From Geothrix sp. SG200 (GTDB taxonomy: Bacteria > Acidobacteriota > Holophagae > Holophagales > Holophagaceae), in the NCBI RefSeq assembly GCF_022808935.1, contig NZ_JAKZFR010000008.1, forward strand, positions 62,001 through 126,000: a stretch of 64,000 bases of DNA, in the 5' to 3' direction. The notes under the pieces are model-generated. The model was not told the DNA's origin. It searched no databases and saw only the letters and a program-made list of their open reading frames with translations. Positions 1-9,414 of this stretch are shown here, in pieces (the stretch's first letter is position 1; the number at the start of each line of letters is the position of its first letter). The position numbers were made by a program, and so were the translations under genes.

Positions 1-1047
1 ATGAAGCTGCGGGAGCAGCCCTCCCGGCCGGAAACCACCCGGGTCGACGGGCTGACGGTCTCCCTGCAGCCGCTGAACCTCACGACCGTCCAGGCCCAGG
101 AGCGGCCGGCCGGCGAGACGTTCTCACTGGAGGGCCTGCTCGCACAGAATCCTCCGGTCTACCTGGTCGGCCCCCAGGACATCCTGCTGGTCACCGTTTG
201 GGACCACCCCGAGATCACCCTGCCCCTGGGCCAGTACCGGCAGGACACCGCCGCCGGCACCGTGGTGGACGAGCACGGCGATCTGTTCTTCCCCTACGTC
301 GGTAAGTTCCATGTCGCGGGACTTTCCGTGGGCCAGGTCCGGGACAAGCTCGCCGCGCTTCTGAACAAGGTGCTGCAGAATCCGCAAGTGGACGTGAAGG
401 TGATCGCCTACCGGTCGCAGAAGGTCTATCTGGGCGGGGAGGTCCGGAACCCGGGCGTCTATCCCGTGAACGATGTGCCGCTCTCCCTGACCGAGGCCCT
501 GAACCGCGCCGGCGGGCTCCTGCCGACGGCCGACGACAGCCGCATTCTCCTCTCGCGGGGCCAGAAGACCTGGACCCTGAATTTCCAGGCCCTGCTTTCC
601 CAGGGCAACCGGGTGGGTCAGATCCTGCTGCAGAACGGCGATTCACTCCAGGTTCCGCACCTGAACGACGCCCCCATCTACATGATGGGCGAGCTTCTGC
701 GGCCCGGGACGACGCCCCTGGTCCACGGCCAGCTCTCGCTGGCGAAGGCCATCCAGGACTCCGGCGGCATCCAGGGGCAGACCGCGGACCCCAGGTGCAT
801 CTACGTGATCCGCCAGGGCTCCTCGCTCAATGCCGTGGATGTCTTCCACCTCGACGCCCGCAACCCGACAGCCATGATCCTCGCAGACCGGTTCCCGCTG
901 CGGCCCCGGGACATCGTCTACGTGGACAAGGGCACGGTGGTGCGCTGGGGCCAGGTCGTGAATCTCGTCCTGCCGGCCTACAGCGGCCTGCTGCAGACTG
1001 CCGTCAGCGCCAAGTACCTGGGCTCCTCGTCGAACTCAAGACCATGA
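1..1047 (+). CDS. wza: Polysaccharide export protein, Wza family (5' end probably cut by the window)
   Basis: This is the outer-membrane channel of a Wza/Wzc-type capsule or exopolysaccharide exporter. An export domain starts near residue 53 (YLVGPQDILLVTVWDHPEI) and runs to about residue 135. Two SLBB-type beta-grasp domains follow, with the typical 'GEVRNPGVYPV' phrase near residue 147. The last ~25 residues (around GQVVNLVLPAYSGLLQTAVS) match the amphipathic C-terminal helix that forms the outer-membrane barrel in Wza. The frame opens at base 1 and shows no signal peptide or lipobox, so the real start most likely lies upstream of the window. Its stop overlaps the next gene's start (ATGA at 1044-1047), which makes it the first visible gene of a wza-wzb-wzc operon. 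Confidence 0.88.
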   Translation: MKLREQPSRPETTRVDGLTVSLQPLNLTTVQAQERPAGETFSLEGLLAQNPPVYLVGPQDILLVTVWDHPEITLPLGQYRQDTAAGTVVDEHGDLFFPYVGKFHVAGLSVGQVRDKLAALLNKVLQNPQVDVKVIAYRSQKVYLGGEVRNPGVYPVNDVPLSLTEALNRAGGLLPTADDSRILLSRGQKTWTLNFQALLSQGNRVGQILLQNGDSLQVPHLNDAPIYMMGELLRPGTTPLVHGQLSLAKAIQDSGGIQGQTADPRCIYVIRQGSSLNAVDVFHLDARNPTAMILADRFPLRPRDIVYVDKGTVVRWGQVVNLVLPAYSGLLQTAVSAKYLGSSSNSRP

Positions 1048-1523
1048 AGACTGGCTGTACCCCCGCCATTCACCGCATCCTCGTCATTTGTGAAGGCAAC
1101 CACTGCCGAGGCCCCATGGCCGAGGCGATGCTGCGCGCAGCCCTGCCTCCCGGCATCCAGGTGGCGTCCGCAGGGCTGAACGCCCTGGAGGGCCTCCCGG
1201 TGGATCCCGAGGTGTCCCGGTTGATGGCGGAGGCCGGCCTGGACGTCTCCGGGCACGCGGGCCGGCAGCTGACCGAGGAACTGCTCCTGGCGGCCGATCT
1301 CGTCCTGGTGATGGATCTTCCCCAGAAAGCCTGGTGCGAGGCGACGACCCCCAGCCTCCTGGGTCGGATCTTCCTCCTCGGGCACTGGCGCCCGGAGGGG
1401 GCCCGGGAGATTCCAGATCCCTTCCGCCAGGGGGCTGAGGCCTTCCGCACAGCCTTCGAGAACATCCACCTATCCGTGTCAGACTGGCTGCCCCGCTTGG
1501 CACACGAGCAGAGGTCTGCATGA
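1044..1523 (+). CDS. wzb: Low-molecular-weight protein-tyrosine phosphatase (Wzb type)
   Basis: This 159-residue cytoplasmic phosphatase would dephosphorylate the tyrosine kinase encoded next to it and so cycle capsule export. The CX5R catalytic loop is C16-E-G-N-H-C-R22, and the general acid is D125 in the DPF motif, as in the LMW-PTP family. The length is normal for the family. The start is fixed by a 4-nt overlap with the upstream gene, and its own stop overlaps wzc by 4 nt, so the three genes are probably translationally coupled. Confidence 0.9.
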   Translation: MKTGCTPAIHRILVICEGNHCRGPMAEAMLRAALPPGIQVASAGLNALEGLPVDPEVSRLMAEAGLDVSGHAGRQLTEELLLAADLVLVMDLPQKAWCEATTPSLLGRIFLLGHWRPEGAREIPDPFRQGAEAFRTAFENIHLSVSDWLPRLAHEQRSA

Positions 1524-3736
1524 ACAGCCCCCTCGCCACCGGCATTCGACCCTCCCGGCTGGATCCGGAGGAACCCCGCCCCCGCCCCTTGAAGCGGTTT
1601 CACGAGCCGGAGGAGATCGGGCTCACCGAGTGGCTTGCCAACCTCTGGGAGGGGAAGCACCTCATCCTCGCGGCGCTCGTCGTGTTCGTCGGGCTGGGTG
1701 GCCTGTACGTCTGGCAGGCGGCCCCGGTCTACCAGGTCCAGGCCCTGCTGCAGGTCCAGGCCAAGCGGACGGGCCCGTCGGACCCGGCCTTCGCGAAGAT
1801 GGAGGGCCTGCTCTCGGCGCCCTCGGATACGCCGAGCGAGGTCGAGATCCTCCAGAGCAACCTGGTGCTGGGCCGGACGGTGGAGGCGCTCAGCCTCGAT
1901 CTTCGCGCCCGCCCGAAGCTGTTCCCCGTCTTCGGCGCCGCCCTGAACCGCGGGAACCCGGAGGCGCCCAAGGTCGACCTGGAGTCGTTCGAGGTGCCGG
2001 ACGATCTGCGCGGGACGGTGTTCAGCCTCCGCGCCCTGGGGGGCGGGGCCTTCCAGTTGGATTCCCCGAAGGGCGCCCCCCTGGGCAAGGGCGAGGTGGG
2101 CCAGCCTCTGTCCGTGTCCTACGTGGGGGAACCCCTCAAGCTGGTCGTCCGCTACATGCAGGCCAAGCCCGGGCAGGTCTTCACGGTCGAGCGGAGCTCG
2201 GTGACCGACGGGATCGCCTCGCTTCGCGCCAACCTCGACGTGGCGGAAAAGGGCAAGCTCACGAACGTGCTGGGGCTGACCCTCACCAGCACCAATCCGG
2301 CTCTCGGCGCGAAGATCCTGAACGAGATCATCGACCAGTACATCCACCACAAGGTCGAGGGGAAGAACTCCACGACCATGAAGACCCTGGAGATCCTCAA
2401 GGAGCAGCTGCCCCAAGTGAAGGCCAAGCTGGACGAGTCGGAGAACCGGCTCAACCAGTTCCGGACCCGGACCGGATCCGTGGATCTCGCCCGCGAGGCG
2501 GACTCCTACCTCCAGCAGAGCGCCAACCTCAAGACGCAGATGTCCTCCCTTCAGCAGAGGCGCCAGGAGCTCCTTCGGACCTATCGGGAGGACGCCGACG
2601 TGGTGGCCACCCTCGACAAGCAGATCGCCCAGCTCAGAGCCGAGAATGGGCGGATCGAATCGAAGGTCCGCACCCTGCCGGGGGCCCAGCAGGAAGTGGT
2701 GCGCCTGTCCCGCGAGGTGGCGGTCAACACGGAGCTCTACACCGCGATCCTGAACAACATCCAGCAGCTCCGGATCGCCAGTGCGGGCGAGGTGGGAGGC
2801 ATCACGGTGGTGGATTCCGCCACGGCGGATCCCAAGCCCGTGGCGCCCCGGAAGACGCTGCTCATGGGCCTGTTCACCTTCCTCGGCCTCCTGGTCGGCA
2901 TCGGCCTCGCCATCCTCCGCAAGGCCCTCAATCCGCGCATCGAGGATCATCGCCTCCTCGAATCCAAGCTCGGGCTGCCGGTGCTGGTGACCATCCCCCA
3001 CAGCAAGGCCCAGGAGGCCCACAGCCAGGCCATCCGGAACGGCGAGGACGGCCTGCACCTGCTGGCGACCCTCAACCCGGACGACCTCGCCACGGAGAGC
3101 CTCCGCAGCCTTCGCACCAGCCTCCATTTCTCCAGGAAGCACGCGGCCGTGAGGACGATCATGGTGACCGGGCCCTCGCCGAACATCGGGAAATCCTTCG
3201 TGGCGGGGAACCTCGCCGCGGTGCTGGCCCGGTCCGGAAGCCGGGTGCTGGTGGTGGACGCCGACCTCCGGAAGGGGTCGCTGCACCGGCACTTCTGGTC
3301 GAAGGACCGGACAGGCGGGCTGTCGGACGTCCTGGCCGGGATGGCGGAATGGGAGACGGTGGTCCACAAGACGCCCGTGCCAAGGCTCTCCCTCATGATG
3401 TCCGGCTCCATCCCCATGAACCCGTCCGAGCTGCTGATGACGCAGGCCTTCGACACGTTCCTGGCCCAGGCCTCGAAGGCCTACGATTGCGTGATTCTGG
3501 ACGCCCCGCCCGTGTTGGCGGTCACCGACTCCCTCCTCATTGGGGCCAAGGTCGACGGCGTCCTGCTCGTGGTGAAGTACGGTGCCCACTCCCTCGACGA
3601 GTTGCGGGCCTGCCTCACCCAGCTCGATCGCGCGGATCTTCCGTTGATGGGGTGCGTCTTCAACGATGTCGAGCCTCTCGGCGTCGTGGGGAACTACACG
3701 CACTACCGGTACGCCTACCACTACCGGTACGAGTGA
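1520..3736 (+). CDS. wzc: Polysaccharide co-polymerase / BY-type tyrosine autokinase (Wzc)
   Basis: This 738-residue inner-membrane protein controls chain length and phosphorylates itself on tyrosine. A first membrane segment at about residues 46-66 is followed by a Wzz-type periplasmic domain with coiled-coil stretches (about 280-420) and a second segment near 445-465. The cytoplasmic kinase has Walker A G551-PSPNIGKS559, Walker A' around V578-DAD582 and Walker B ending at D661. The C-terminus is a tyrosine cluster (YTHYRYAYHYRYE), the usual autophosphorylation tail and the target of Wzb. A GC-rich gap that could hold a terminator separates the gene from a convergent operon. Confidence 0.93.
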   Translation: MNSPLATGIRPSRLDPEEPRPRPLKRFHEPEEIGLTEWLANLWEGKHLILAALVVFVGLGGLYVWQAAPVYQVQALLQVQAKRTGPSDPAFAKMEGLLSAPSDTPSEVEILQSNLVLGRTVEALSLDLRARPKLFPVFGAALNRGNPEAPKVDLESFEVPDDLRGTVFSLRALGGGAFQLDSPKGAPLGKGEVGQPLSVSYVGEPLKLVVRYMQAKPGQVFTVERSSVTDGIASLRANLDVAEKGKLTNVLGLTLTSTNPALGAKILNEIIDQYIHHKVEGKNSTTMKTLEILKEQLPQVKAKLDESENRLNQFRTRTGSVDLAREADSYLQQSANLKTQMSSLQQRRQELLRTYREDADVVATLDKQIAQLRAENGRIESKVRTLPGAQQEVVRLSREVAVNTELYTAILNNIQQLRIASAGEVGGITVVDSATADPKPVAPRKTLLMGLFTFLGLLVGIGLAILRKALNPRIEDHRLLESKLGLPVLVTIPHSKAQEAHSQAIRNGEDGLHLLATLNPDDLATESLRSLRTSLHFSRKHAAVRTIMVTGPSPNIGKSFVAGNLAAVLARSGSRVLVVDADLRKGSLHRHFWSKDRTGGLSDVLAGMAEWETVVHKTPVPRLSLMMSGSIPMNPSELLMTQAFDTFLAQASKAYDCVILDAPPVLAVTDSLLIGAKVDGVLLVVKYGAHSLDELRACLTQLDRADLPLMGCVFNDVEPLGVVGNYTHYRYAYHYRYE

Positions 3737-3832
3737 CGAACCCCGACGGGGCCGTCACGCGCCGGCCGGGGCCGCACGGGCCGCGCCATGCGGCGGGCAT
3801 TCTCCGTGAACCAGGTCGCATGGTCCAGGGCG

Positions 3833-5695
3833 CTACGGGTAATTCGAAGGTTCCCGTTCAGATGACCCATCTCCCGAGCCTGATGGGATCTTCTCGAGCG
3901 CTAGGGTATCGATGGCCGTGGCGAGGGTGGATAGCCGAAGATGGTCGAACAGACCCGCGAGCTCGAGGTCCACGCCAAACGTGCTCTTGATCTGGATGAG
4001 CAGTCCAATGCCACTCATCGAGTCGCCCCCCAGGTCGAAGAAGTCATCGTCCACGCCGACCGAATCCCGCTTCAGCAGATCGCACCATATCGCCGCGAGG
4101 GCCTGCTCGGTCTGGGTGCGGGGCTTTCCGCCCTTTTCGGCGCCAGCGGTCTCGCCGGTCCAGGGCGGCAGGGCTTTCCGGTCGACCTTTCCGTTTGGCG
4201 TGAGCGGGAGGGCGTCCATGAAGACGAAATGGGCCGGAACCATGTATCCCGGAATCCGCTCCTTGAGGAACGACCGCAACTCCCCGGCATCCGGCCTAGC
4301 GTCATCGCGTGCGACCACATAGGCGAGGAGTTGCTTGGCCCCGGATTCGTCCTCGCGCGCGAGGACCGCGCAAGACCAGACCTTCGGTTGTGCCGCGAGG
4401 GCCGCTTCGATCTCGCCAAGCTCGACCCGGTAGCCGCGGATTTTCACCTGATCGTCGATCCGACCCAGGTATTCCAGGATTCCATCCGCCCGGTACCTTG
4501 AGAGGTCTCCCGTCTTGTACATGGTGGCGCCTGGAACGTCGCTGAAGGGATCGGGCAGGAAACGCTCGGCCGTGAGCTCCGGCCGGTTCAGGTAACCGCG
4601 TGCCACGCCGGCGCCACCAATGTAGAGCTCGCCCATCTCGCCGGGCGGAACCGGCCGAAGGCTGGGATCGAGCACATACAGGGAGGTGTTCGCGATCGGC
4701 CGCCCGATGGGCACGGGTCCGCTGGTCGGATCCTCTGGCCGCACTTCGTGGACACAGCAACCGACGACCGTCTCGGTGGGGCCGTATTCGTTGATGATCC
4801 GCGTGTCAGGCGCCAGATCGCGCCAGAGCTGGAGGCTTTCGGCCAACAGATTCTCGCCCCCGACCACGAAGACCCTCGCCATGCCCGGCACATGGATCGG
4901 GTTGACCTGCTTGCTCAGCAGCTCCAGGTGCGACGGCGTGATCTTGACGAGACCGTGCCCCCCGGTTCGCTGCAACGCCGCCACCAGGTTCTGCGCGCCG
5001 GCATCCTCCGGCAGGAGCTCGACCGTGCCGCCCGCCATCAGCGGGGTGTACAGGCTGGTCACCGTGAGGTCGAACGACACGGAGGAATGAACCGGAACCC
5101 TGTGGCCGGGCCCGACGGCATAGGCCTGAATCGCCCACCACAAATAATTGACCAGGCCGCTGTGGACGATCATCGCCCCTTTGGGTCGGCCGGTCGATCC
5201 AGAGGTGTACATGACATAGGCCAGATGGGACGGATGGGCGACCGGCGCAGGATTGTCGTGGGCTTGGTGTTCGAGCAGCGGCCAGCCGCTGTCCAGGTAG
5301 ATCGCCTCGGCGCTCAGAGAGCCGAGCACCGGACGGCACTTCTCCTCGGTCAGCAGCCACCGCGTTCCGGCATCGCCGATCATGAACGACAGCCGCTCCG
5401 GTGGGTAGGTCGGATCCAGAGGGACATAGGCGCCTCCTGCCTTCCACACCCCCAGCAACGCCACGACCATCTCCGGGGAGCGCTCAAGACAGACGCCCAC
5501 GAGCACGTTCGGACCCACGCCGCGTTCGCGGAGGTGGTGCGCCACCTTGTTCGCGCGCTCATTCAATTCCCGGTAGCTGACCTGTCGCGTTCCGAATGAG
5601 AGGGCGACGGCGTCGGGGGTCCGGGCCACCTGGCGCTCGAACAGCTCGTGTGTGCATACAGGTGGGAATTCGGCGCGCGTATCGCTGATTGTCAT
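3833..5695 (-). CDS. Free-standing NRPS adenylation domain fused to a carrier protein (A-PCP)
   Basis: This protein activates an amino acid with ATP and loads it on its own phosphopantetheine arm; there is no condensation or thioesterase domain. The adenylation core has YTSGSTGRPKGA (A3), the FDLT motif with the Asp that binds the amino group, NEYGPTE (A5), YKTGD (A7) and NGKVDRK (A10). The carrier domain has LGGDS with the attachment Ser at residue 559. Aligned by eye to GrsA, the specificity positions read D-L-T-K-F-V-E-V-G-K, closest to the published Asn code DLTKLGEVGK, so Asn or a related acidic amino acid is a reasonable guess. The start overlaps the stop of the dehydrogenase gene, which indicates one operon. 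Confidence 0.87.
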   Translation of the reverse strand: MTISDTRAEFPPVCTHELFERQVARTPDAVALSFGTRQVSYRELNERANKVAHHLRERGVGPNVLVGVCLERSPEMVVALLGVWKAGGAYVPLDPTYPPERLSFMIGDAGTRWLLTEEKCRPVLGSLSAEAIYLDSGWPLLEHQAHDNPAPVAHPSHLAYVMYTSGSTGRPKGAMIVHSGLVNYLWWAIQAYAVGPGHRVPVHSSVSFDLTVTSLYTPLMAGGTVELLPEDAGAQNLVAALQRTGGHGLVKITPSHLELLSKQVNPIHVPGMARVFVVGGENLLAESLQLWRDLAPDTRIINEYGPTETVVGCCVHEVRPEDPTSGPVPIGRPIANTSLYVLDPSLRPVPPGEMGELYIGGAGVARGYLNRPELTAERFLPDPFSDVPGATMYKTGDLSRYRADGILEYLGRIDDQVKIRGYRVELGEIEAALAAQPKVWSCAVLAREDESGAKQLLAYVVARDDARPDAGELRSFLKERIPGYMVPAHFVFMDALPLTPNGKVDRKALPPWTGETAGAEKGGKPRTQTEQALAAIWCDLLKRDSVGVDDDFFDLGGDSMSGIGLLIQIKSTFGVDLELAGLFDHLRLSTLATAIDTLALEKIPSGSGDGSSEREPSNYP

Positions 5696-6843
5696 AAGGA
5701 CCGCCCCACGATTTCTTTCATGACCTCATTGGTGCCGCCATAAATCCGCTGTGCCCGGCTATCGCGCCACATGCGCGCGATCGGGTATTCCTCCATGTAC
5801 CCGTATCCCCCATGGAGCTGGACGCACTCGTCGATGACCCGGCATTGGCAGTCGGTCAGCCAGTACTTGGCCATCGCCGCGCTCACCGGGTCCAGCCGAC
5901 CGGCGATGTGCTGCTGGATGCAGTTGTCCACGAATACGCGCCCGACGTGCGCCTCGGTCTTGCACTCCGCCAGCTTGAACCGCGTGTTCTGCAAGTCGAT
6001 GAGCGGGTTGCCGTAAATCCGCCGCTCCTTCGCGTAGCGGGTCGTCATCTCCACCGCGCTTTCCGCGGAGGCGACGGCGGCGAGGCCGATCGACAGCCGC
6101 TCGTAGGTGAGCTGCTCCATGAGCTGCAGCAGTCCGCGGCCTTCGCCGGCGCCGAGCAGGTTCCTGGCGGGGACCCGCACCCCGTCGAAGAACAGCTCGC
6201 ACGTGTCCAGAGGGTGCCGACCGACTTTTTGCAGGATCTGGCCAATCCGGTAGCCAGGCAGGTTTTCGGTCTCGACGACCAGCAAGGACAGCGCCCTCAT
6301 GCCGGTGGCCTTGGGGTCCGTCCGCACGGCGAGACACACGAGACCCGCATGCCATCCATTGGTGATGAAGGTCTTGGAACCGTCGATGACATAGTCATCG
6401 CCCTCCCGGCGGGCGAGGGTCCTGAGGGACGCCAGATCGGACCCAGAGTCGGGTTCCGTCATCCCGATCGCACCAACGAGGGTTCCGCTGGCTAGGCGGG
6501 GGAGCCATGCCCGTTTCTGCGCCTCGCTGCCATAGGCCAGAATGTAGTGGGCCACGATGCTCTGGACCCCGGCGCCGAACGGAATCCCCGCACGGGCCAA
6601 CTCCTCCACGACGACGGCTTCATGCGCGAAAGTCCCGCCGCCCCCGCCGTAGGCTTCAGGCACGTCTGGCAGCAGCAATCCCGCCTGGCCGGCTTTGATC
6701 CACGCGCCGGAATCCGGGCGGCCCTGCGCCGCCCAGAGGGCCTGGTGCGGGGCGAGGTCGTGCTCGACGAAGTGCCGGACCGTCCGCCGGAAGATCCGTG
6801 TATCGTCGGTCATCCACGGGGACTCGTAACCGAGTGCTGTCAT
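5692..6843 (-). CDS. Acyl-CoA dehydrogenase-like flavoprotein, probably acting on a carrier-bound acyl or aminoacyl group
   Basis: This is a 383-residue FAD-dependent alpha,beta-dehydrogenase fold. The flavin and substrate motif MTEPDSGSDLASL lies near residue 145 and the C-terminal RIYGGTNEVM signature near 370. The usual MCAD-type catalytic Glu in that signature is Gly. A Glu at residue 248 in the YERLS helix matches the catalytic position of the isovaleryl/long-chain subfamily. Its coupling to a free-standing A-PCP recalls prolyl-PCP dehydrogenases (PltE type), so oxidation of an aminoacyl-PCP is plausible, but this is inference. The ATG at 6843 is preferred to one at 6876 because the homologous part begins there and GAGG lies upstream. 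Confidence 0.85.
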   Translation of the reverse strand: MTALGYESPWMTDDTRIFRRTVRHFVEHDLAPHQALWAAQGRPDSGAWIKAGQAGLLLPDVPEAYGGGGGTFAHEAVVVEELARAGIPFGAGVQSIVAHYILAYGSEAQKRAWLPRLASGTLVGAIGMTEPDSGSDLASLRTLARREGDDYVIDGSKTFITNGWHAGLVCLAVRTDPKATGMRALSLLVVETENLPGYRIGQILQKVGRHPLDTCELFFDGVRVPARNLLGAGEGRGLLQLMEQLTYERLSIGLAAVASAESAVEMTTRYAKERRIYGNPLIDLQNTRFKLAECKTEAHVGRVFVDNCIQQHIAGRLDPVSAAMAKYWLTDCQCRVIDECVQLHGGYGYMEEYPIARMWRDSRAQRIYGGTNEVMKEIVGRSL

Positions 6844-7051
6844 CGAATGGGATCGCCTCAGAAGAATAAAGGTCATATCATGTTCGACAACGGATTGCTA
6901 CAAGCTTGTCGACTGTCGGTGGGCATCACCGGGAGCCCATGACCTGCGGGCCCCCTTCCTGATCTTTCGAGATGCCGCCTCCGCTCCGGAACAGCCACCC
7001 GGTGAATTCACCCCCGGAATCAACTCATTCCTTCAAACCATCAGGTGTGGC

Positions 7052-8182
7052 ATGCACATTGAAATCACCCCCTATACGGCTGCACACGAAGAGGCCGTGC
7101 GGGCGTTCAACACACGACTCGCCGCGGCGAACCTCGACTCCAACCTGTATACCTTTCATTTCACGGAATCTCATGTTCCCAAGTGGCTTCCCAGGCGGGA
7201 AGGATTCGATCTGTACCAGGAATATTTCGTGGCTGTCGATGAACAAGGAGGCATGCACGGCGGTTACGGCTTGAAACATCAGCCCTTTCTGCTGAAGGGG
7301 GAATATCTGGTCATGCAGGATTACCAGAACCCGATCTCCGAAGGCATTGCCGACCGAACCTACGCCATGATCGGGGCGAAATTGTACTGGGATGCCCTTC
7401 GCAGGCATCCTCACATGTGGGGGCTGGGCATTGGAGGCCTCCACATTCCCATGGCGAAATTCCTGCTTTCAGCCGGATGGCAGACGACCCCGGTCCCGTT
7501 CTGGTTCAGGGTCATTCATCCCAATGCATTTCTGCGCAACATCATCATATTGCGGAACACCCGCCTTCGGCGGATCGTCTTCGATGTCCTCAGGTCCAGT
7601 GGCCTGGGCTGGCTGGGCATCAAGACGCTCTTCGGCCTGAGACGCGGCCATCGTCCCTCGGCGGATGTGTCCTGCGAGATTGTTCCCGGGTTCTCTGAAT
7701 GGGCCGATGCCGTCTGGGACAGCTGTAAAAACGACTATTCACTGATCGCGGTGCGCGATCACCGCATCTTGAATGCCCTGTACCCAGCCACCAACCCACG
7801 GTTCATACGCCTGAAGGTCATGCGGGACCGGCAGATCGTGGGCTGGGCGGTATTGCTCAATACCCAGATGTCCGGGCACAAGCAATTTGGCGACATGCGG
7901 GTGGGCACCCTGGTCGATTGCCTCGCCAAGCCCGCCGATGCCCGGGATGTCGTCGCCTGCTCCAGGAAGGTCCTCGAAGATGGCGGATCTGACCTGGTCA
8001 TCTCGAACCAGGCCAGCCAGGCCTGGTGCCTGGCGTTGCGGACCACGGGCTTCCTGGAAGGCCCCTCGAACTTCCCGTTTTTCATGTCCCCCAAGCTGGC
8101 TGCCCTGCTTCAACCCCTTGAGGAGAGCGCCGCAGGCTTCCACCTCAATCGCGGCGACGGTGATGGACCTGTGCATCTCTAG
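7052..8182 (+). CDS. GNAT/FemAB-like acyl- or aminoacyltransferase
   Basis: This 376-residue soluble protein has two acetyltransferase-like halves. The first (about 1-150) shows a GNAT-like pattern, including GLGIGGLHIPMAKFLLSAGW. The second half (about 205-350) resembles the duplicated fold of FemAB-type transferases. I do not recognise a named family. It is divergent from the A-PCP/dehydrogenase operon across a ~210-bp intergenic region and sits inside a polysaccharide locus. A role in moving the activated group from the carrier protein onto a sugar is therefore an attractive guess, not something the sequence proves. The ATG at 7052 is preceded by AGGTG. Confidence 0.65.
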   Translation: MHIEITPYTAAHEEAVRAFNTRLAAANLDSNLYTFHFTESHVPKWLPRREGFDLYQEYFVAVDEQGGMHGGYGLKHQPFLLKGEYLVMQDYQNPISEGIADRTYAMIGAKLYWDALRRHPHMWGLGIGGLHIPMAKFLLSAGWQTTPVPFWFRVIHPNAFLRNIIILRNTRLRRIVFDVLRSSGLGWLGIKTLFGLRRGHRPSADVSCEIVPGFSEWADAVWDSCKNDYSLIAVRDHRILNALYPATNPRFIRLKVMRDRQIVGWAVLLNTQMSGHKQFGDMRVGTLVDCLAKPADARDVVACSRKVLEDGGSDLVISNQASQAWCLALRTTGFLEGPSNFPFFMSPKLAALLQPLEESAAGFHLNRGDGDGPVHL

Positions 8183-8280
8183 ACTGGACGATCAAGTCTC
8201 GGATCCCTCCGCGGGTCTCGGGTGAGGGGTGCGAACCAGCAACCGCCGGGTGGCGGGAAGGACCAGAGGCTCCGGACGCG

Positions 8281-9414
8281 TTATGGGTGGCTGGGGGCCA
8301 GTTCCATGAACGCCAGGATGTCCGCTGTCACCCGGCGGACGTCGTAGGTCTCCTCGGCGATCCGCCGGCCCTCAGCCCCGAAGCGGGCGATCAAGCCCCG
8401 GTCCATGGCCAGCTTCGCCATGGCCTCGGCGAGCGCGTCGCTGTTCCGCACCGGAACGAGGAAGCCGTTGCTTCCATTCCGCACGGTGGCCCGGCATCCG
8501 GGGGCGTCCGTGGTGACGACGGCCCGCCCCATGGACATGGCCTCGAGCACGGATCGGGGCGTCCCCTCCCCGTAGGAAGGCAGCACCAGGACATGGGCGG
8601 CGGCCAGGGCCGGGCGGACATCCCCGGTCTCGCCGAGGTACTCCACGATGCCTTCGCGGGTCCAGGCCTCCACCTGCCCCGCCTTGATCGCGTTCGGATT
8701 GCTGTCCAGGGGACCCAGGATCTGGAAGCGTGCGCCCAGGTGCCGGTCCGAGAGGGTCCGGCAGGCCTGGACGTACTCGTTCAGGCCCTTGTCCCGCAGC
8801 AGCCGTCCCACGAAGAGGAAGGTCACGGAGCCAGGGGGGAGCGGCGACTGGACATAGTGGTCCAGGTCCACGCCGGAGCCGTTGATGATCCGCCAGGGGT
8901 GGCCCTCCGGCAGCATCCCTTCGTTCCGGAAGAAGGCCAGGTCGTCCTCGTTCTGGAAGAGGACCCCCCGGCATTGGCGGAGGGCCCGGCGGTAGAAGGC
9001 CTTCACCAGGCGCCGGACCGCCTGGTCGCGGAGTCCCGTGGGGGTGCCCTGGAGGGTGGTTCCCCGGCCGGTGATCATGGCAAAGCGCTGGTGGACCCCC
9101 GCCTGGCGGGCGGCCAGCGTCCCGAAGGCCACGGCCTTCACCTCATAGGCCAGGAGGGCCTCGAGGCGCAGGTGGCGGAACAGGTTCCGCAGGCGGACGA
9201 GGCTGGCCAGGTCCCGGAGGGGGTTCAGGCCTGTGCGGTCGAGGGTGATGGGAACGTAGGTGGCGCCGAGCGCCGCCAGGCTCGCCTGGATCCCGGCGGT
9301 GCCGCCGGGGGCGATGCCGTAGACCTCATGCCCCGCCCGGGCCATCTCCGAGATGAGGTGGCCGCGGAAGTTCACCAGGTCCCTCGCCTCGCCTCCCAGC
9401 ACTCCGATCCGCAT
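8281..9414 (-). CDS. Glycosyltransferase family 4 (PglA-like)
   Basis: This 377-residue GT-B enzyme adds a sugar to an undecaprenyl-linked intermediate on the cytoplasmic face. The N-terminal domain starts MRIGVLGGEARDLVNFRG. The C-terminal nucleotide-binding domain has FVGRLLRDKG near residue 202 and the E-x7-E region SYGEGTPRSVLEAMSMGRAV near 280. The overall pattern resembles the PglA branch of GT4, which transfers GalNAc to bacillosamine. That specificity would suit the UDP-HexNAc epimerase gene immediately upstream, whose stop codon overlaps this ATG. It is the last gene of the tviB-epimerase-GT operon. Confidence 0.85.
   Translation of the reverse strand: MRIGVLGGEARDLVNFRGHLISEMARAGHEVYGIAPGGTAGIQASLAALGATYVPITLDRTGLNPLRDLASLVRLRNLFRHLRLEALLAYEVKAVAFGTLAARQAGVHQRFAMITGRGTTLQGTPTGLRDQAVRRLVKAFYRRALRQCRGVLFQNEDDLAFFRNEGMLPEGHPWRIINGSGVDLDHYVQSPLPPGSVTFLFVGRLLRDKGLNEYVQACRTLSDRHLGARFQILGPLDSNPNAIKAGQVEAWTREGIVEYLGETGDVRPALAAAHVLVLPSYGEGTPRSVLEAMSMGRAVVTTDAPGCRATVRNGSNGFLVPVRNSDALAEAMAKLAMDRGLIARFGAEGRRIAEETYDVRRVTADILAFMELAPSHP

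Noticed and set aside
1070-3721. 883-codon open frame on the minus strand across wzb and wzc
   Set aside because: It is the mirror of strongly conserved plus-strand genes in high-GC DNA and shows no domain of its own.
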